A stretch of 64,000 nucleotides of DNA from Sphingobacterium tabacisoli (lineage in GTDB: Bacteria > Bacteroidota > Bacteroidia > Sphingobacteriales > Sphingobacteriaceae): the NCBI RefSeq assembly GCF_017908035.1, contig NZ_JAEQMU010000001.1, positions 1,612,001-1,676,000 of the forward strand, written 5' to 3'. Positions 19,763 through 29,658 of this stretch are shown piece by piece. The first letter of the stretch is position 1. Every line of letters begins with the position of its first letter. A model generated the notes under the pieces. It saw nothing but the letters and a program-made list of their open reading frames with translations. It had not been told where the DNA came from and searched no databases. Made by a program: the position numbers and the translations under genes.

Positions 19763-20857
19763 ATGAAACAGCTACTAACACTTTTTGCGCTTGCTATTGG
19801 CATTTTCATGCTTGCTAAAATTGGCTTTTCGCAGAAGACATCAGCTATAAAATCGTCAAAACAACAACATACTATGGATACTACAAACCCACATGATCAG
19901 GTTATATATTTTGCCGGCGGATGCTTTTGGGGCACCGAGCACTTCTTTAAGCAGGTGCGTGGCGTGACAGCGACAGAGGTAGGCTATGCCAACGGTGATA
20001 CCGAAAACCCTTCTTATAAAGATGTCTGCACTGGTAATACCGGATTTGCTGAAGCCGTAAAGGTAAGCTATGACCCGACGGTCATCGATCTTAAACTATT
20101 AATAGACCTATTCTTTAAGACCATCGATCCTACCACCCTCAACCGACAGGGCAATGATGTAGGTACACAGTACCGTACGGGGATCTACTATACTAATGTG
20201 GCAGATATACCAGTGATCGAAGAGCGTCTTTCAGAATTAAAGAAGCAGTACCATGCTGAGATTGTTGTGGAGGTAGACCCACTTAAGAACTACTACGATG
20301 CGGAGACCTATCACCAGAAATACCTGGACAAAAATCCAGGCGGATACTGCCATATCGGCCCAGACCTGTTTGAAATAGCTAGACAGGCCAATCCAGCTCC
20401 AGCCACATCAACCTACAAGAAAGCGGACAAAGAGACGTTGAAAAAGACCCTTACTCAGCTTCAGTATGAGGTGACACAAAATAATGCAACCGAACGCCCT
20501 TTCAATAATGAATATGATAATGAATTTAGAGAGGGGATTTATGTCGATATTACTACTGGCGAACCACTATTTATCTCTACTGATAAATTTGACGCTGGTT
20601 GCGGATGGCCGGCATTCTCCAAGCCGATTAACAACAGCCTGATCGAAGAGGTATCCGATAATTCACATGGTATGCGCCGTGTAGAGGTACGTAGCAAAAC
20701 TGGAGATGCACATCTAGGTCATGTATTCAATGATGGCCCAGCCGATAAGGGCGGGCTACGCTATTGCATTAACAGTGCCTCGCTAAAATTTGTTCCCAAA
20801 GACCAGATGAAAGCAGCTGGTTATGAAAAGTACATCCAGCTACTGGATAAAAAATAG
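19763..20857 (+). CDS. msrAB: Exported peptide methionine sulfoxide reductase MsrA-MsrB fusion
   Basis: 364 residues. An N-terminal signal/anchor ([20 protein letters not shown]) places it in the envelope. MsrA covers about 45-205, with the catalytic GGCFWG motif (Cys54) and [10 protein letters not shown]. MsrB covers about 225-355, with [23 protein letters not shown] and the catalytic RYCINSASL (Cys335). Zinc-binding CxxC pairs of some MsrB proteins are not seen. The two domains reduce S- and R-methionine sulfoxide in oxidised proteins using thioredoxin-type donors. It is monocistronic, with terminators on both sides. Confidence 0.95.
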   Translation: MKQLLTLFALAIGIFMLAKIGFSQKTSAIKSSKQQHTMDTTNPHDQVIYFAGGCFWGTEHFFKQVRGVTATEVGYANGDTENPSYKDVCTGNTGFAEAVKVSYDPTVIDLKLLIDLFFKTIDPTTLNRQGNDVGTQYRTGIYYTNVADIPVIEERLSELKKQYHAEIVVEVDPLKNYYDAETYHQKYLDKNPGGYCHIGPDLFEIARQANPAPATSTYKKADKETLKKTLTQLQYEVTQNNATERPFNNEYDNEFREGIYVDITTGEPLFISTDKFDAGCGWPAFSKPINNSLIEEVSDNSHGMRRVEVRSKTGDAHLGHVFNDGPADKGGLRYCINSASLKFVPKDQMKAAGYEKYIQLLDKK

Positions 20858-20859
20858 TG

Positions 20860-20898
20860 TAAAGAAGGCCCGGCATAGTCAATGTTGGGCCTTCTTTA
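20860..20898 (+). terminator. Rho-independent terminator after msrAB
   Basis: A 17-bp stem (TAAAGAAGGCCCGGCAT with ATGTTGGGCCTTCTTTA, two G-U pairs) with a 5-nt loop sits just after the msrAB stop codon. Confidence 0.85.
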
Positions 20899-21284
20899 TA
20901 AAAACTACCAAAAATACATCTAGGTTCTCGCCCAAGCCCCGCCCCCTCCACCTATCAACTATAGGTTGATCATTACCGAAAAGCCTTATATTCCTCACCT
21001 CCAGGATGGCAAATATTCTGTTTTGCACTTTCATATTAGCATTTGAGTTTCTCCATGTCAAAATACTACTCAAAAAAAAGCAAAACAACCTATAATACAA
21101 CAAGTTAACACAACAACTTTACAATTTCTTTTGTTTTTACATCAGTTTTAAAAAAATATTCCAAACATTCCTGTTACAAAATCGTTTTACCTCTGAGACC
21201 TATCTCTACATTTTAATTTCATGAACAACTAATGCAATGATCTAGATCATTGCAACCGAATACTTATAAACTTAAAACACAATC
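20899..21284. other. Long AT-rich region upstream of an orphan SusCD pair
   Basis: About 390 bp without a convincing gene; a 74-codon minus-strand frame here has no recognisable features. It must hold the promoter of the SusC gene at 21285. Its only clear structure is the perfect palindrome at 21233-21254. Confidence 0.5.
21233..21254. promoter_or_regulatory. Perfect 22-bp palindrome upstream of SusC
   Basis: Eleven-bp arms TGCAATGATCT / AGATCATTGCA meet with no spacer, ending 30 bp before the SusC ATG. Since this SusCD pair has no sigma/FecR genes, a dimeric repressor or activator site, or a leader hairpin, is plausible. Function is inferred from position only. Confidence 0.5.
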
Positions 21285-24200
21285 ATGATTAAACAACCAA
21301 AACTTAAAACCGGTCGTGGTGTTGCGGGGCAAAGGACATTAAGGGTTAGCCTCCTGGTGTCTGGTGCACTGCTTCTCATCGGGAATCCGCTACTCGCGGC
21401 CCCCACATTTTCTTCAGACCTCGTTATGAATGTACACCTCGTCTTCCAAGAAAACGAGATTCAGGGAATCATCAAAGATAGCGCTACCAAGACCCCATTG
21501 GCAGGAGTTACTATCAAAGTTGTTGGCAAAGCTCTCGCCACTTCGACAAACGATCAAGGTATGTTCCGCATCAAGGCGGCCCCAAATGATGTCATTGAAA
21601 TCAGCTACATTGGTTATGAGACCACAAGGAGAACCATTCCGTCTGGTACCACCAACCTACAGATCGAACTGGTATCCGATGCCAGTAGTCTAGAAGAAGT
21701 CGTCGTGACAGGCTATGGTACCCAACGTAAAAAGGACCTCACTGGCTCAGTCGCTATTGTCGATGTAGCACAGATCAAAGCCCAGCCTGCAGCTACAGCA
21801 GTGGAAGCATTGCAGGGTAAAGCGGCCGGTGTACAGATTGTCAATGATGGCGCTCCAGGTTCCACTCCTCAGATCAAAATCAGGGGTTATAGTACGATCA
21901 ACAACAATGAACCACTATATGTCATTGATGGTGTACCTTACGAAGGCAAACTAAGTTGGTTCAATCCAAGCGACATTGAAACCATGCAGGTACTAAAAGA
22001 TGCTTCTGCTGCATCTATTTATGGCTCGCGCGCCAACAATGGTGTTGTCATCATCACGACCAAAAAAGGTAGCGCAGGCAAGCCACAGATCAACCTCGAT
22101 GTATATGGCGGAATCCAGGCACCCCAATATAGCCGTTATCCTAAAATGATGACCCCCCAGCAGGTATACGACATAGACAACAAGCTCAACGGCACCAATC
22201 TACAATTACCAGATTACTTACGTGCCGGAGCCAAAACGGCTTACGAGATTACTCCTGCTGATGTGGACATGTCACTTTACAACTATACCAGAGACCCGGC
22301 GACCTTCTATCAGATCACCAAGGCTAACAAAGAAGGTACCGACTGGCTTCGCGAAGTTTCCAGATCAGCACCTACACAAAGCTATCAGTTGTCCGCTACA
22401 GGTGGCGGAGAGAAAGCTACATATGCTATGTCAGGAGGGTATCTCAACCAAAAAGGAACGATTATCCACTCTCAGTTTGAGCGGTTCAATGTACGTAGCA
22501 ACACGCAATTCAAGGCCTTTGACGACAAGTTACGCTTCGGCCAGAATATGCAATACAGCTTTACCAAAGGTGTCGGTATGGGCGTGAACCCCAATGCAGC
22601 CGGAGGTTATATGGGCGATGCCAGTATCGTTGCCTGGGCACTCCGTGCCCAGACTATCATCCCAGTCTACGATGAAGGGGGCAATTTTGCGGGTAGTAAA
22701 GGCAAAGATCTCGGAAATGCCCGGAACCCCGTAGCCGAAGCTTTTAGAGGTAAAGATAACTTTAATAAGAGCAATTTCTTTTTTGGCAATGCCTTCGGCG
22801 AAGTTGATATTATTGACGGCCTGACCGCACGCACCAGTTTTGGTTTACGTTACGAAAATTGGGGCGGTATCTCTATCACCTATCCCAACCCTGAATTTTC
22901 AGAGGGCTCCACCACAAACAACTCAATGAGTGAGAGCCAAGGCTACAATTCCGAATGGACCTGGACCAACACCTTAACGTACAACAAGAGATTCGAGAAG
23001 CACAGTTTAAATATCCTTGCCGGTACAGAAGCAATCAACAGCAATAGCAGAGATATATCCGGCAGTAGAAATAGCTTTTTTACCTTAGGAAGCTTAGACT
23101 ACTTCTATCTTAACGCAGGGACCGAAAGCTTTGGAAATACTGGTACTGGATCTGTAGGTTCTTTGTTTTCTATCTTCGGAAAGGTGGACTATAGTTTCGA
23201 CGATCGCTATATATTAAGTGCTACTGTACGTAGGGATGGTTCCTCTAACTTTGGTCCCAACAATAAATATGGTACCTTCCCTGGTTTCAGTGGAGCATGG
23301 CGTGTTTCTTCCGAACAGTTTATGGAGTCTGTAAACTGGATCGACGACCTAAAAATCCGTGCAGGTTATGGTGTGACAGGTAACCAACGTATCCCAGCAA
23401 ACAATTATATTGCACGCTATGCAAGTTCGGTTACCCATTCCTCTTATCCTATAGGTGGTACCGTACAGAGCGGGCTATGGCAGAGCAACCATGCAAACGA
23501 AGATGTCAAATGGGAACAGGTCAATGCTTTTAACATCGGATTAGATTTTACCTTACTCAACGGTGATATTGACGGTACATTCGATTATTACGATAAGAAG
23601 ACTAAAGACATGTTATTCAGAGTGCCTCAGCCTGCTACAGCTGCAGGCCGGGCAACAGCCCCTTATATCAATATTGGCGATATGCGCAATCACGGCATCG
23701 AGTTCTCCCTAGGCTACCACTATGGACGTAGACAGCAAAAGGATTTCACGTTAGACCTAACAGGTACCTTTAGCAAGAACATTAATAAAGTCGTGGCGCT
23801 GGCCCCTTCCGTATCGCAACAGAATTATGGTAAGTTCAGAGCGCTCGAAACAACGATCCTTAAACCCGGTGAAGTCTTCGGAGCCTTCTATGGTTATCAA
23901 GTAGCGGGTGTATACAAAGATGCAAATGACGTTGCCAACTCACCCAATTATGCGGATGGGAAAGCCCGTCCAGGAGGTTTAAAATACGTTGATCAAAATG
24001 GAGACAACGTAATCAATGGGGCCGATCGCACCGTAATCGGTAATCCACACCCCGACTTCATTTACTCCCTAGCTGTCAACGCAGGGTATAAAAACTGGGA
24101 TTTAGCCATGTTTTTCTATGGATCCCAAGGCAACGATGTTTTTGATGCTACAGCTTACTTCACAGACTTTGGTACTTTTAATGGAGCCAGAAGTGTCCGT

Positions 24201-24557
24201 CTTCTTGACGCATGGAGTCCAGAAAACCCCAATTCTTCGATGCCATCTTTAACGAACAAGCCTTCTGAACATGAATCTGCAACATCCAGCTACTATGTAA
24301 AAGATGGCAGTTTCCTGAAGATGAAAAACCTTCAGATTGGCTATACACTACCTGTAAAAGAGCTTTTTGGTCAAAACAGCAATCTTGGCAAGCTACGTAT
24401 CTACGCTGGTGTCACCAACCTATTTACGATAACCAAGTATGATGGTTTTGATCCAGAGGTAACTGCAACACCGAGTGATTATCCGGCCATTGGCGTCGAC
24501 CTTGGGGTATATCCGCAGTCACGTCAATATCTGTTAGGTTTAAGTTTAGGCTTTTAA
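21285..24557 (+). CDS. SusC/RagA TonB-dependent receptor
   Basis: 1090 residues. After a signal segment (VSLLVSGALLLIGNPLLAA) comes a carboxypeptidase-regulatory-like domain (IQGIIKDSATKTPLAGVTIKVVG), then the plug with EPLYVIDGVPY and KDASAASIYGSRANNGVVIITTKKGS, then the barrel ending YLLGLSLGF. No STN domain is present and there is no sigma/FecR pair beside it, so regulation must come from elsewhere. It is followed after 12 bp by its SusD partner. Confidence 0.95.
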   Translation: MIKQPKLKTGRGVAGQRTLRVSLLVSGALLLIGNPLLAAPTFSSDLVMNVHLVFQENEIQGIIKDSATKTPLAGVTIKVVGKALATSTNDQGMFRIKAAPNDVIEISYIGYETTRRTIPSGTTNLQIELVSDASSLEEVVVTGYGTQRKKDLTGSVAIVDVAQIKAQPAATAVEALQGKAAGVQIVNDGAPGSTPQIKIRGYSTINNNEPLYVIDGVPYEGKLSWFNPSDIETMQVLKDASAASIYGSRANNGVVIITTKKGSAGKPQINLDVYGGIQAPQYSRYPKMMTPQQVYDIDNKLNGTNLQLPDYLRAGAKTAYEITPADVDMSLYNYTRDPATFYQITKANKEGTDWLREVSRSAPTQSYQLSATGGGEKATYAMSGGYLNQKGTIIHSQFERFNVRSNTQFKAFDDKLRFGQNMQYSFTKGVGMGVNPNAAGGYMGDASIVAWALRAQTIIPVYDEGGNFAGSKGKDLGNARNPVAEAFRGKDNFNKSNFFFGNAFGEVDIIDGLTARTSFGLRYENWGGISITYPNPEFSEGSTTNNSMSESQGYNSEWTWTNTLTYNKRFEKHSLNILAGTEAINSNSRDISGSRNSFFTLGSLDYFYLNAGTESFGNTGTGSVGSLFSIFGKVDYSFDDRYILSATVRRDGSSNFGPNNKYGTFPGFSGAWRVSSEQFMESVNWIDDLKIRAGYGVTGNQRIPANNYIARYASSVTHSSYPIGGTVQSGLWQSNHANEDVKWEQVNAFNIGLDFTLLNGDIDGTFDYYDKKTKDMLFRVPQPATAAGRATAPYINIGDMRNHGIEFSLGYHYGRRQQKDFTLDLTGTFSKNINKVVALAPSVSQQNYGKFRALETTILKPGEVFGAFYGYQVAGVYKDANDVANSPNYADGKARPGGLKYVDQNGDNVINGADRTVIGNPHPDFIYSLAVNAGYKNWDLAMFFYGSQGNDVFDATAYFTDFGTFNGARSVRLLDAWSPENPNSSMPSLTNKPSEHESATSSYYVKDGSFLKMKNLQIGYTLPVKELFGQNSNLGKLRIYAGVTNLFTITKYDGFDPEVTATPSDYPAIGVDLGVYPQSRQYLLGLSLGF

Positions 24558-24569
24558 AAAAATCAAATC

Positions 24570-26282
24570 ATGAAAAAAGAAAAATTATATATAGCACTGA
24601 TATCTACCGCTTTTCTATTCGGGGGATGTAGTAAAGATTTTCTCACGAAGGTACCCCAAGGCGAATTAATTAGCGAACAAATTACTAGTGGAGATGGTGT
24701 CGAAGCCCTATTACTAGGAGCATATGGGATTATGAACGGCAATGTCAGCGGTTCATGGGGCAACTATGCATCAGCCCCCAGTCAATGGGTATTTGGAGAG
24801 CTGACCTCTGATAATGCACACAAAGGGTCTGATGAAAAAGATCAGCCGGCAATGAACAATCTTGAATCACTGAAACCTACCGCTATCAACGATCAGCTCG
24901 TCACAATGTGGCAGGTCTATTACGAAGGCGTAAACCGCTGTAATGCTACCTTGAGGTTACTCAAACAGGACCAAAGCAGCAAAAAAGAAATCTCAGCCCA
25001 ACGGGCTGTCGAAATAGAGGCGGAAAGCAAGATGCTACGTGGACACTATTATTTCTATCTGTGGCGGGTCTTCAAAAGCTTACCTTACATCGACGAGAAC
25101 ACCACATTTGATGAAGCCAAGGTAAAGCCGAATGATACCGATATCTATGATAAGATCATAGAAGATGTCAAATTTGCGACCGACAATCTTCCTGTTGCCA
25201 AGTTCAAGGGAGAATCCGGAAGAATGGATAAAAACATAGCAAAAGCCTATCTCGGCAAGCTCTACCTCTACCAGGGTAAACATGCCCTTGCTTTACCTCT
25301 ATTTGAAGAAGTAATCGGTAGCAAAGACCTTCTCAGCATGCCTTTCCAGAACAATTTTGATATCGACAAGGAAGATGGTCCCGAGGCCATCATGGTCTCG
25401 AAGCATGCGATCAATCCCAACGGCTCAGGCGACAATGCCAACGTAGGTGACATGCTTAGCGGATTATATGGGACTTCACCAGTTGGCTGCTGTGGTTTTT
25501 ATCAACCTACCATTGATCTCGTAAACGTATACCAGGTCGATGCAGATGGTCTTCCCTACCTCAATGGAGAATATCGGACCAAACCAAACACATCCGACAT
25601 GCAGCTAAGCATTGAAGACAAAAAGAACTATATACTTGATCTCAAATTTCGTGTAGATCCTCGTCTCGACTATACCGTAGGTCGCCGTGGCGTACCTTAT
25701 CTTGACTACGGAATCATGCCAGGAGACGCCTGGATACGTGATGCCTCCTTTGCCGGTCCTTTTGTCGGTATCAAGACCATGATCAAACAAAGTCAGTTTC
25801 CAGGAAATGTTGTTGCTGGAGAAAACTACATCACCGGGCTAGATGTAAATATCATACGCCTGGCGGATGTCGTATTAATGGCCGCAGAATGTGCTGTAGA
25901 AGCTTCCGACCTGGAAAAAGCCCGCAAATATGTCAACATGGTGCGTGAGCGTGCCAACACATTACCACGTAAGCAAGTCGGCGGTGTCAACACTGCAGAT
26001 TATCTAGTCAAGCCGTATTCGAGCTTTCCTGACCAAACATACGCACGCAATGCCGTACGTATGGAACGTCGTTTAGAGCTTGCGCTAGAAGGCCATCGCT
26101 ACTTCGATTTGGTACGTTGGGGCATCGCCAAGCAGGTACTTGAAAGTTACTCTGCATTCGAAGCCAAGTTTTTACCATACTATGGTGGGTTGACTTATCA
26201 GCCTCACAATGCTTATTTCCCTATTCCGCAGACTGAAATTGACCGCAGCGGAGGGACGTTGAAGCAACATAAAGAGTATTAA
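24570..26282 (+). CDS. SusD/RagB-family outer-membrane lipoprotein
   Basis: 570 residues. The lipoprotein signal is MKKEKLYIALISTAFLFGGC. SusD features include EIEAESKMLRGHYYFYLWRVFKSLPYID, IAKAYLGKLYLYQGKHALALPLFEEVI and the C-terminal RMERRLELALEGHRYFDLVRWGIA and YFPIPQTEIDRS. It is the second gene of a two-gene SusCD operon closed by a terminator at 26316. Substrate not deducible. Confidence 0.95.
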   Translation: MKKEKLYIALISTAFLFGGCSKDFLTKVPQGELISEQITSGDGVEALLLGAYGIMNGNVSGSWGNYASAPSQWVFGELTSDNAHKGSDEKDQPAMNNLESLKPTAINDQLVTMWQVYYEGVNRCNATLRLLKQDQSSKKEISAQRAVEIEAESKMLRGHYYFYLWRVFKSLPYIDENTTFDEAKVKPNDTDIYDKIIEDVKFATDNLPVAKFKGESGRMDKNIAKAYLGKLYLYQGKHALALPLFEEVIGSKDLLSMPFQNNFDIDKEDGPEAIMVSKHAINPNGSGDNANVGDMLSGLYGTSPVGCCGFYQPTIDLVNVYQVDADGLPYLNGEYRTKPNTSDMQLSIEDKKNYILDLKFRVDPRLDYTVGRRGVPYLDYGIMPGDAWIRDASFAGPFVGIKTMIKQSQFPGNVVAGENYITGLDVNIIRLADVVLMAAECAVEASDLEKARKYVNMVRERANTLPRKQVGGVNTADYLVKPYSSFPDQTYARNAVRMERRLELALEGHRYFDLVRWGIAKQVLESYSAFEAKFLPYYGGLTYQPHNAYFPIPQTEIDRSGGTLKQHKEY

Positions 26283-26315
26283 GAGAAAGTCACATCCTAT
26301 TAAATTTAATTCTAT

Positions 26316-26350
26316 TTGAGCCGATCACTTTTTTGATCGGCTCAATTTTT
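26316..26350. terminator. Bidirectional Rho-independent terminator
   Basis: A 12-bp perfect stem TTGAGCCGATCA/TGATCGGCTCAA with a T-rich loop and T-run lies between the convergent SusD gene and the small lipoprotein gene. Confidence 0.88.
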
Positions 26351-26798
26351 ATCTCTTCCATCTTCCATAGACGTATACCGCCACGACCAGAAGGATCAAC
26401 AGGCCCCACCATCTTGCTATATTCGGGTAGGATATCCATTTGCTTTCTGTATCACTCCTCAGCTCGCTACCCTCCCTACCTAAGCTATCGTAAACCATAC
26501 CCAATCTACCTGCACTTATTTCACCTCCTTTTCGCTCGATATAAGCAACTTTTCCGGATCGACCCCATAATCCCTCATTGGGATAAAAATAGAAGCTAGA
26601 ATCGCTTAAAAACATCCAATAACGAGAAGCGCTGTCTCTGCCAGCGTACTGCGACCAGGTCATACTTGCGGCGACCTGCCTTTCGATCTGCTGGTCATGC
26701 GCTATGTTTTGACGAGATTCCTTGCTTGTTCTGCAGGAAGCAAAGCAGCCTATAAGGCACAAAAAACATATAAATATTTTATTTACATAAACAATCAT
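26349..26798 (-). CDS. Small lipoprotein with C-terminal transmembrane helix, function unknown
   Basis: 149 residues from the ATG at 26798; a start 14 codons further upstream is possible but would spoil the lipoprotein signal MIVYVNKIFICFLCLIGCFASC. The middle region (about 30-115) is soluble and polar, with WSQYAGRDSASRYWMFLSDSSFYFYPNEGLWG. A C-terminal helix (WWGLLILLVVAVYVYGRW) ends the protein. It is convergent with the SusD gene and shares its terminator. I do not recognise the family. The lipid anchor plus membrane helix fits an inner-membrane or envelope-spanning role. Confidence 0.65.
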   Translation of the reverse strand: MIVYVNKIFICFLCLIGCFASCRTSKESRQNIAHDQQIERQVAASMTWSQYAGRDSASRYWMFLSDSSFYFYPNEGLWGRSGKVAYIERKGGEISAGRLGMVYDSLGREGSELRSDTESKWISYPNIARWWGLLILLVVAVYVYGRWKR

Positions 26799-27454
26799 AT
26801 TGTTCTGATAATAAAATAAATTAAAACTACAAAAACCCAAACACAGAATTTAATTTGGCTAATATTTTCAAGCTATCATTACCAATAGATCCGACTGTAT
26901 CCCTTTCCTAATAGCCGCTCCATTGTTCAGGAATGTCATTACGACCAGCAGCCATTGTATATACAGCACGCTCTTGTTTCTTCTCCTTCCATATCCGTTA
27001 ATAATATCCCACCTTTGTATAAGAATCTTTCCATTAACACAACCTACAGCAGATACTGCTGTACATAACTCGTCCACAGCCTTCAATTACTACCAAACAC
27101 TGAAAATTTCATTGCTATTCCTCTTTTTTTTAATAGTACAGGCTTTTATTATTTCTATTTTAGTAACCCTTTAGAAAGGTTTCCCTTAAGGCCTCAGATC
27201 AATCAAAACCAACTTTAGATCTACAATCTGAATCACTTTAAAATTAAAGTAAAAAAACACATGAAAACAACTAAAAACATAAAAATCAAACAACTAAATA
27301 TAAAAATATAGAATTTCTATACATTGTAAAAAAACCTGTTTTACTAATACCCGCTTTCCCTTTGTATCTTTCTTTCTCTATTCATTCCTTCCAGCGAGCA
27401 GGCTTTCATACTAATCATAATATCCACCATAGTCTTCGGTTTCGATATAATTAA

Positions 27455-27631
27455 ACAATCTCCTTGATAGGAAGTGAAAATTATCAGACACATATCTCTT
27501 TAACCAAGATAATCTACCGTGCAGACTACATCACCATACAGCAAACCCAAGAAGGCTGGAAAGTAAGCAAAACCGCCACAACATCCCCATACGCTTCAGA
27601 TACCTTAGATAAACCGAAGGAGTCTTCATAA
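27455..27631 (+). pseudogene. Possible gene remnant
   Basis: An open stretch of 58 codons with no ATG ends at TAA 27629-27631 and reads, for example, IIYRADYITIQQTQEGWKV near its middle. Its composition looks protein-like, but the 5' part is missing. I cannot name the family. Confidence 0.25.
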
Positions 27632-27705
27632 AAAGTTTATATACACCTAAGCCCGCAGGAGTGTGGACCTTTTTCCTGTTGAATAAATACTAAATCATAA
27701 AAGCA

Positions 27706-27738
27706 AAAGGGTTCAGACTTATCTGAACCCTTTCTAGC
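27706..27738. terminator. Rho-independent terminator
   Basis: A 12-bp perfect stem AAAGGGTTCAGA/TCTGAACCCTTT with a 4-nt loop, followed by CTAGCTTTTTC. It lies downstream of the zinc-ribbon gene on the minus strand and of the remnant on the plus strand. Confidence 0.8.
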
Positions 27739-27920
27739 TTTTTCTTACATCCTTTTTTTTCGTTTCTGTGTCTCTTTTTTCGAATAAACCCTATGTCTAT
27801 TCTTTGCGGATGTTGTACTTAAGCGTTTATTTTATAAGATTCTCCTATCTCAGGAGCATCCTGTTGCTTTTTGATATAATAACGTATGGTATTTTATATT
27901 ATTGTGTTGATATATGTTTT

Positions 27921-28250
27921 TTAACCAAAATATTTCTTTTGATATTTCTCCTTCATCTTGTGATAGCGGTGCGGGCTTTCCTTTGTCACGTGGTAGCCAC
28001 CACAGTGCTCACAGGTATATTCATACCGCTGTTCGGGTTTACCACCTCCCTTAGTATGAGATCTTTTACGGCGTTCCGGTGTCTTTAACCATTTTTTATA
28101 TTTCCACTTCATCCATTGAATGAAAAGACGAGCCTCCGATTTGGTATTGAATCGCACCTTGCCCGTAGCACGGCACTTACGTCTTTCGATCACATCGTTG
28201 GCCTGCAAACTTCGAAACAACGATTCTAAGAAATTTTTATTATCCCCCAT
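27921..28250 (-). CDS. Small basic zinc-ribbon-like protein, function unknown
   Basis: 109 residues, very rich in Lys and Arg. Near the C-terminus, YTCEHCGGYHVTK gives a CxxC plus His arrangement of the zinc-ribbon kind; a further Cys lies in RRKCRATGKVRF. The start overlaps the end of the LytTR gene by 11 bp, so the two are cotranscribed and probably translationally coupled. It may bind nucleic acid or act with the LytTR regulator; both are guesses. Confidence 0.65.
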   Translation of the reverse strand: MGDNKNFLESLFRSLQANDVIERRKCRATGKVRFNTKSEARLFIQWMKWKYKKWLKTPERRKRSHTKGGGKPEQRYEYTCEHCGGYHVTKESPHRYHKMKEKYQKKYFG

Positions 28251-29349
28251 GATTTACTCCTCCTATACTAATTTTGATTTTTCTCAATAGCCAGATTTTA
28301 ATGGAGGCTATTTGCGTTGATGTCTTATAAGCCACCATTTTAGTATGCTTCGCATCATCTAGTATTATTTCTAACAGATCAGCTTTATGCTGCGTCGCAG
28401 ACATGACACTGCTTAGCGGGACCAAATAATTACGGTTTATTCGCATATAGTCTCTTTCCTTTAACTGCTTTTCCAAACGATTCAAGCCCCCGCTTTGATA
28501 AAAGTATTCTTCTCCATTACGCAGTCCAATAAATATCATTTCTTCTGCAGTCCTGAAATATGCTATATCATCGTCCTTATAACCTGTAAGCTGCGAATTG
28601 ACCTCTACCACATGTAGAGGGAGCTCTTGGGTTTTCTTTTCCTTACTCAGTTCCTGTAGATAATTATCCCTTAACAACTTATAAGCATCCTGCAACTCAT
28701 TATGTTTTACATCTGAGATTATCTGCTGCACCCTATTTGTCTGTGATTCCGCTTCGTAGCCGCTACATGTCTGCATCAAGACCAAGTTCTTTTGGTTCAT
28801 TGCTTCAAGTTCTTCCTGTAGCAAATTATATTTAGATTCGAACTGCTTGACCTTATCGCTAACCTGCATCTGATTCGCTTTTAGCCTCCAATAAACTTTT
28901 GACAACCTATTGCCGCGGTCGATCACGTACATAAATCCAAACCAACCGTTCAATATGATTAAAAACGATACTATAAAATATGCATCTGTGGGTAAATAGA
29001 GCGATTGTTGGAGTGCTACCGGCAGTACCTGCGCTATTAATCTATGCGCTATTGTCAAGAAAAATAGCGGTAAAGCCCCAGCAGCAGCCGTTTGATAGAA
29101 AAGACGAGGCACCCAAGACCGATGCCAAGGATGTTCCCTGTTTAACACCACTGTGCACCACACCATAAAATACACGGTAAGCATGACAAACAATACATAC
29201 AAGCATACAATAAAAACGAAAGTCAATGGATCTAATGCCTCAAAATACTTTCCCTGATGCCCATGCACACTGATCAGCATAGCAAAGAGTATCCCGCTCA
29301 GCCATGCTGGGATATGAAATGGTCTATACCTGTTCGTAGAACTCTTCAT
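28240..29349 (-). CDS. Membrane-anchored LytTR-type transcriptional regulator
   Basis: 369 residues. Four hydrophobic helices lie in residues 12-140, followed by a coiled-coil (about 145-200) and a C-terminal LytTR DNA-binding domain (about 250-355) with DDIAYFRTAEEMIFIGLRNG and RDYMRINRNYLVPLSSV. There is no receiver domain, so it probably senses a signal through the membrane part. It is divergent from the membrane-protein gene at 29659 and may regulate the neighbouring accessory genes. Confidence 0.88.
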   Translation of the reverse strand: MKSSTNRYRPFHIPAWLSGILFAMLISVHGHQGKYFEALDPLTFVFIVCLYVLFVMLTVYFMVWCTVVLNREHPWHRSWVPRLFYQTAAAGALPLFFLTIAHRLIAQVLPVALQQSLYLPTDAYFIVSFLIILNGWFGFMYVIDRGNRLSKVYWRLKANQMQVSDKVKQFESKYNLLQEELEAMNQKNLVLMQTCSGYEAESQTNRVQQIISDVKHNELQDAYKLLRDNYLQELSKEKKTQELPLHVVEVNSQLTGYKDDDIAYFRTAEEMIFIGLRNGEEYFYQSGGLNRLEKQLKERDYMRINRNYLVPLSSVMSATQHKADLLEIILDDAKHTKMVAYKTSTQIASIKIWLLRKIKISIGGVNHGG

Positions 29350-29658
29350 AACATATCGGTTGTTACTCTCTCCTGTTTATAATTGACTTGGATTAGCGTA
29401 CTCCACTAGCATCAAGTAACAGCAATTTACACATAACTTTTTGAATAAAAATGTAAATATTTATATTTCAACACATTAACAGAGACAACCTTAATATATC
29501 CACACTTTCAACGCCACATTTTACCGCTTCGCCCTCGCTTAAGGACTGTTCACCTGTCCATTATTAATATTCACCCATTTTACCCAGGCACTCAACCCAT
29601 ATATACAACAGTAAAACAGATACTTATGCGTAATTTTACACTATAAACATGAAGCATT
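29350..29658. other. Divergent promoter region
   Basis: 309 bp, AT-rich, between the LytTR gene and the plus-strand membrane-protein gene. It should hold both promoters. I see no clear inverted repeat or confident promoter boxes. Confidence 0.5.

Larger units (their letters stand above)
26841..27920. other. Gene-poor region, about 1.1 kb
   Basis: No convincing intact gene. Short frames at 26868-27086 (minus) and 26923-27174 (plus) lack recognisable domains and a plausible start context. A start-less frame at 27455-27631 and a terminator at 27706 suggest decayed genes. Confidence 0.5.

Noticed and set aside
26923-27174. 83-codon plus-strand frame with hydrophobic segments
   Set aside because: No start context, no recognisable domain, and AT-rich low-complexity composition; judged chance.
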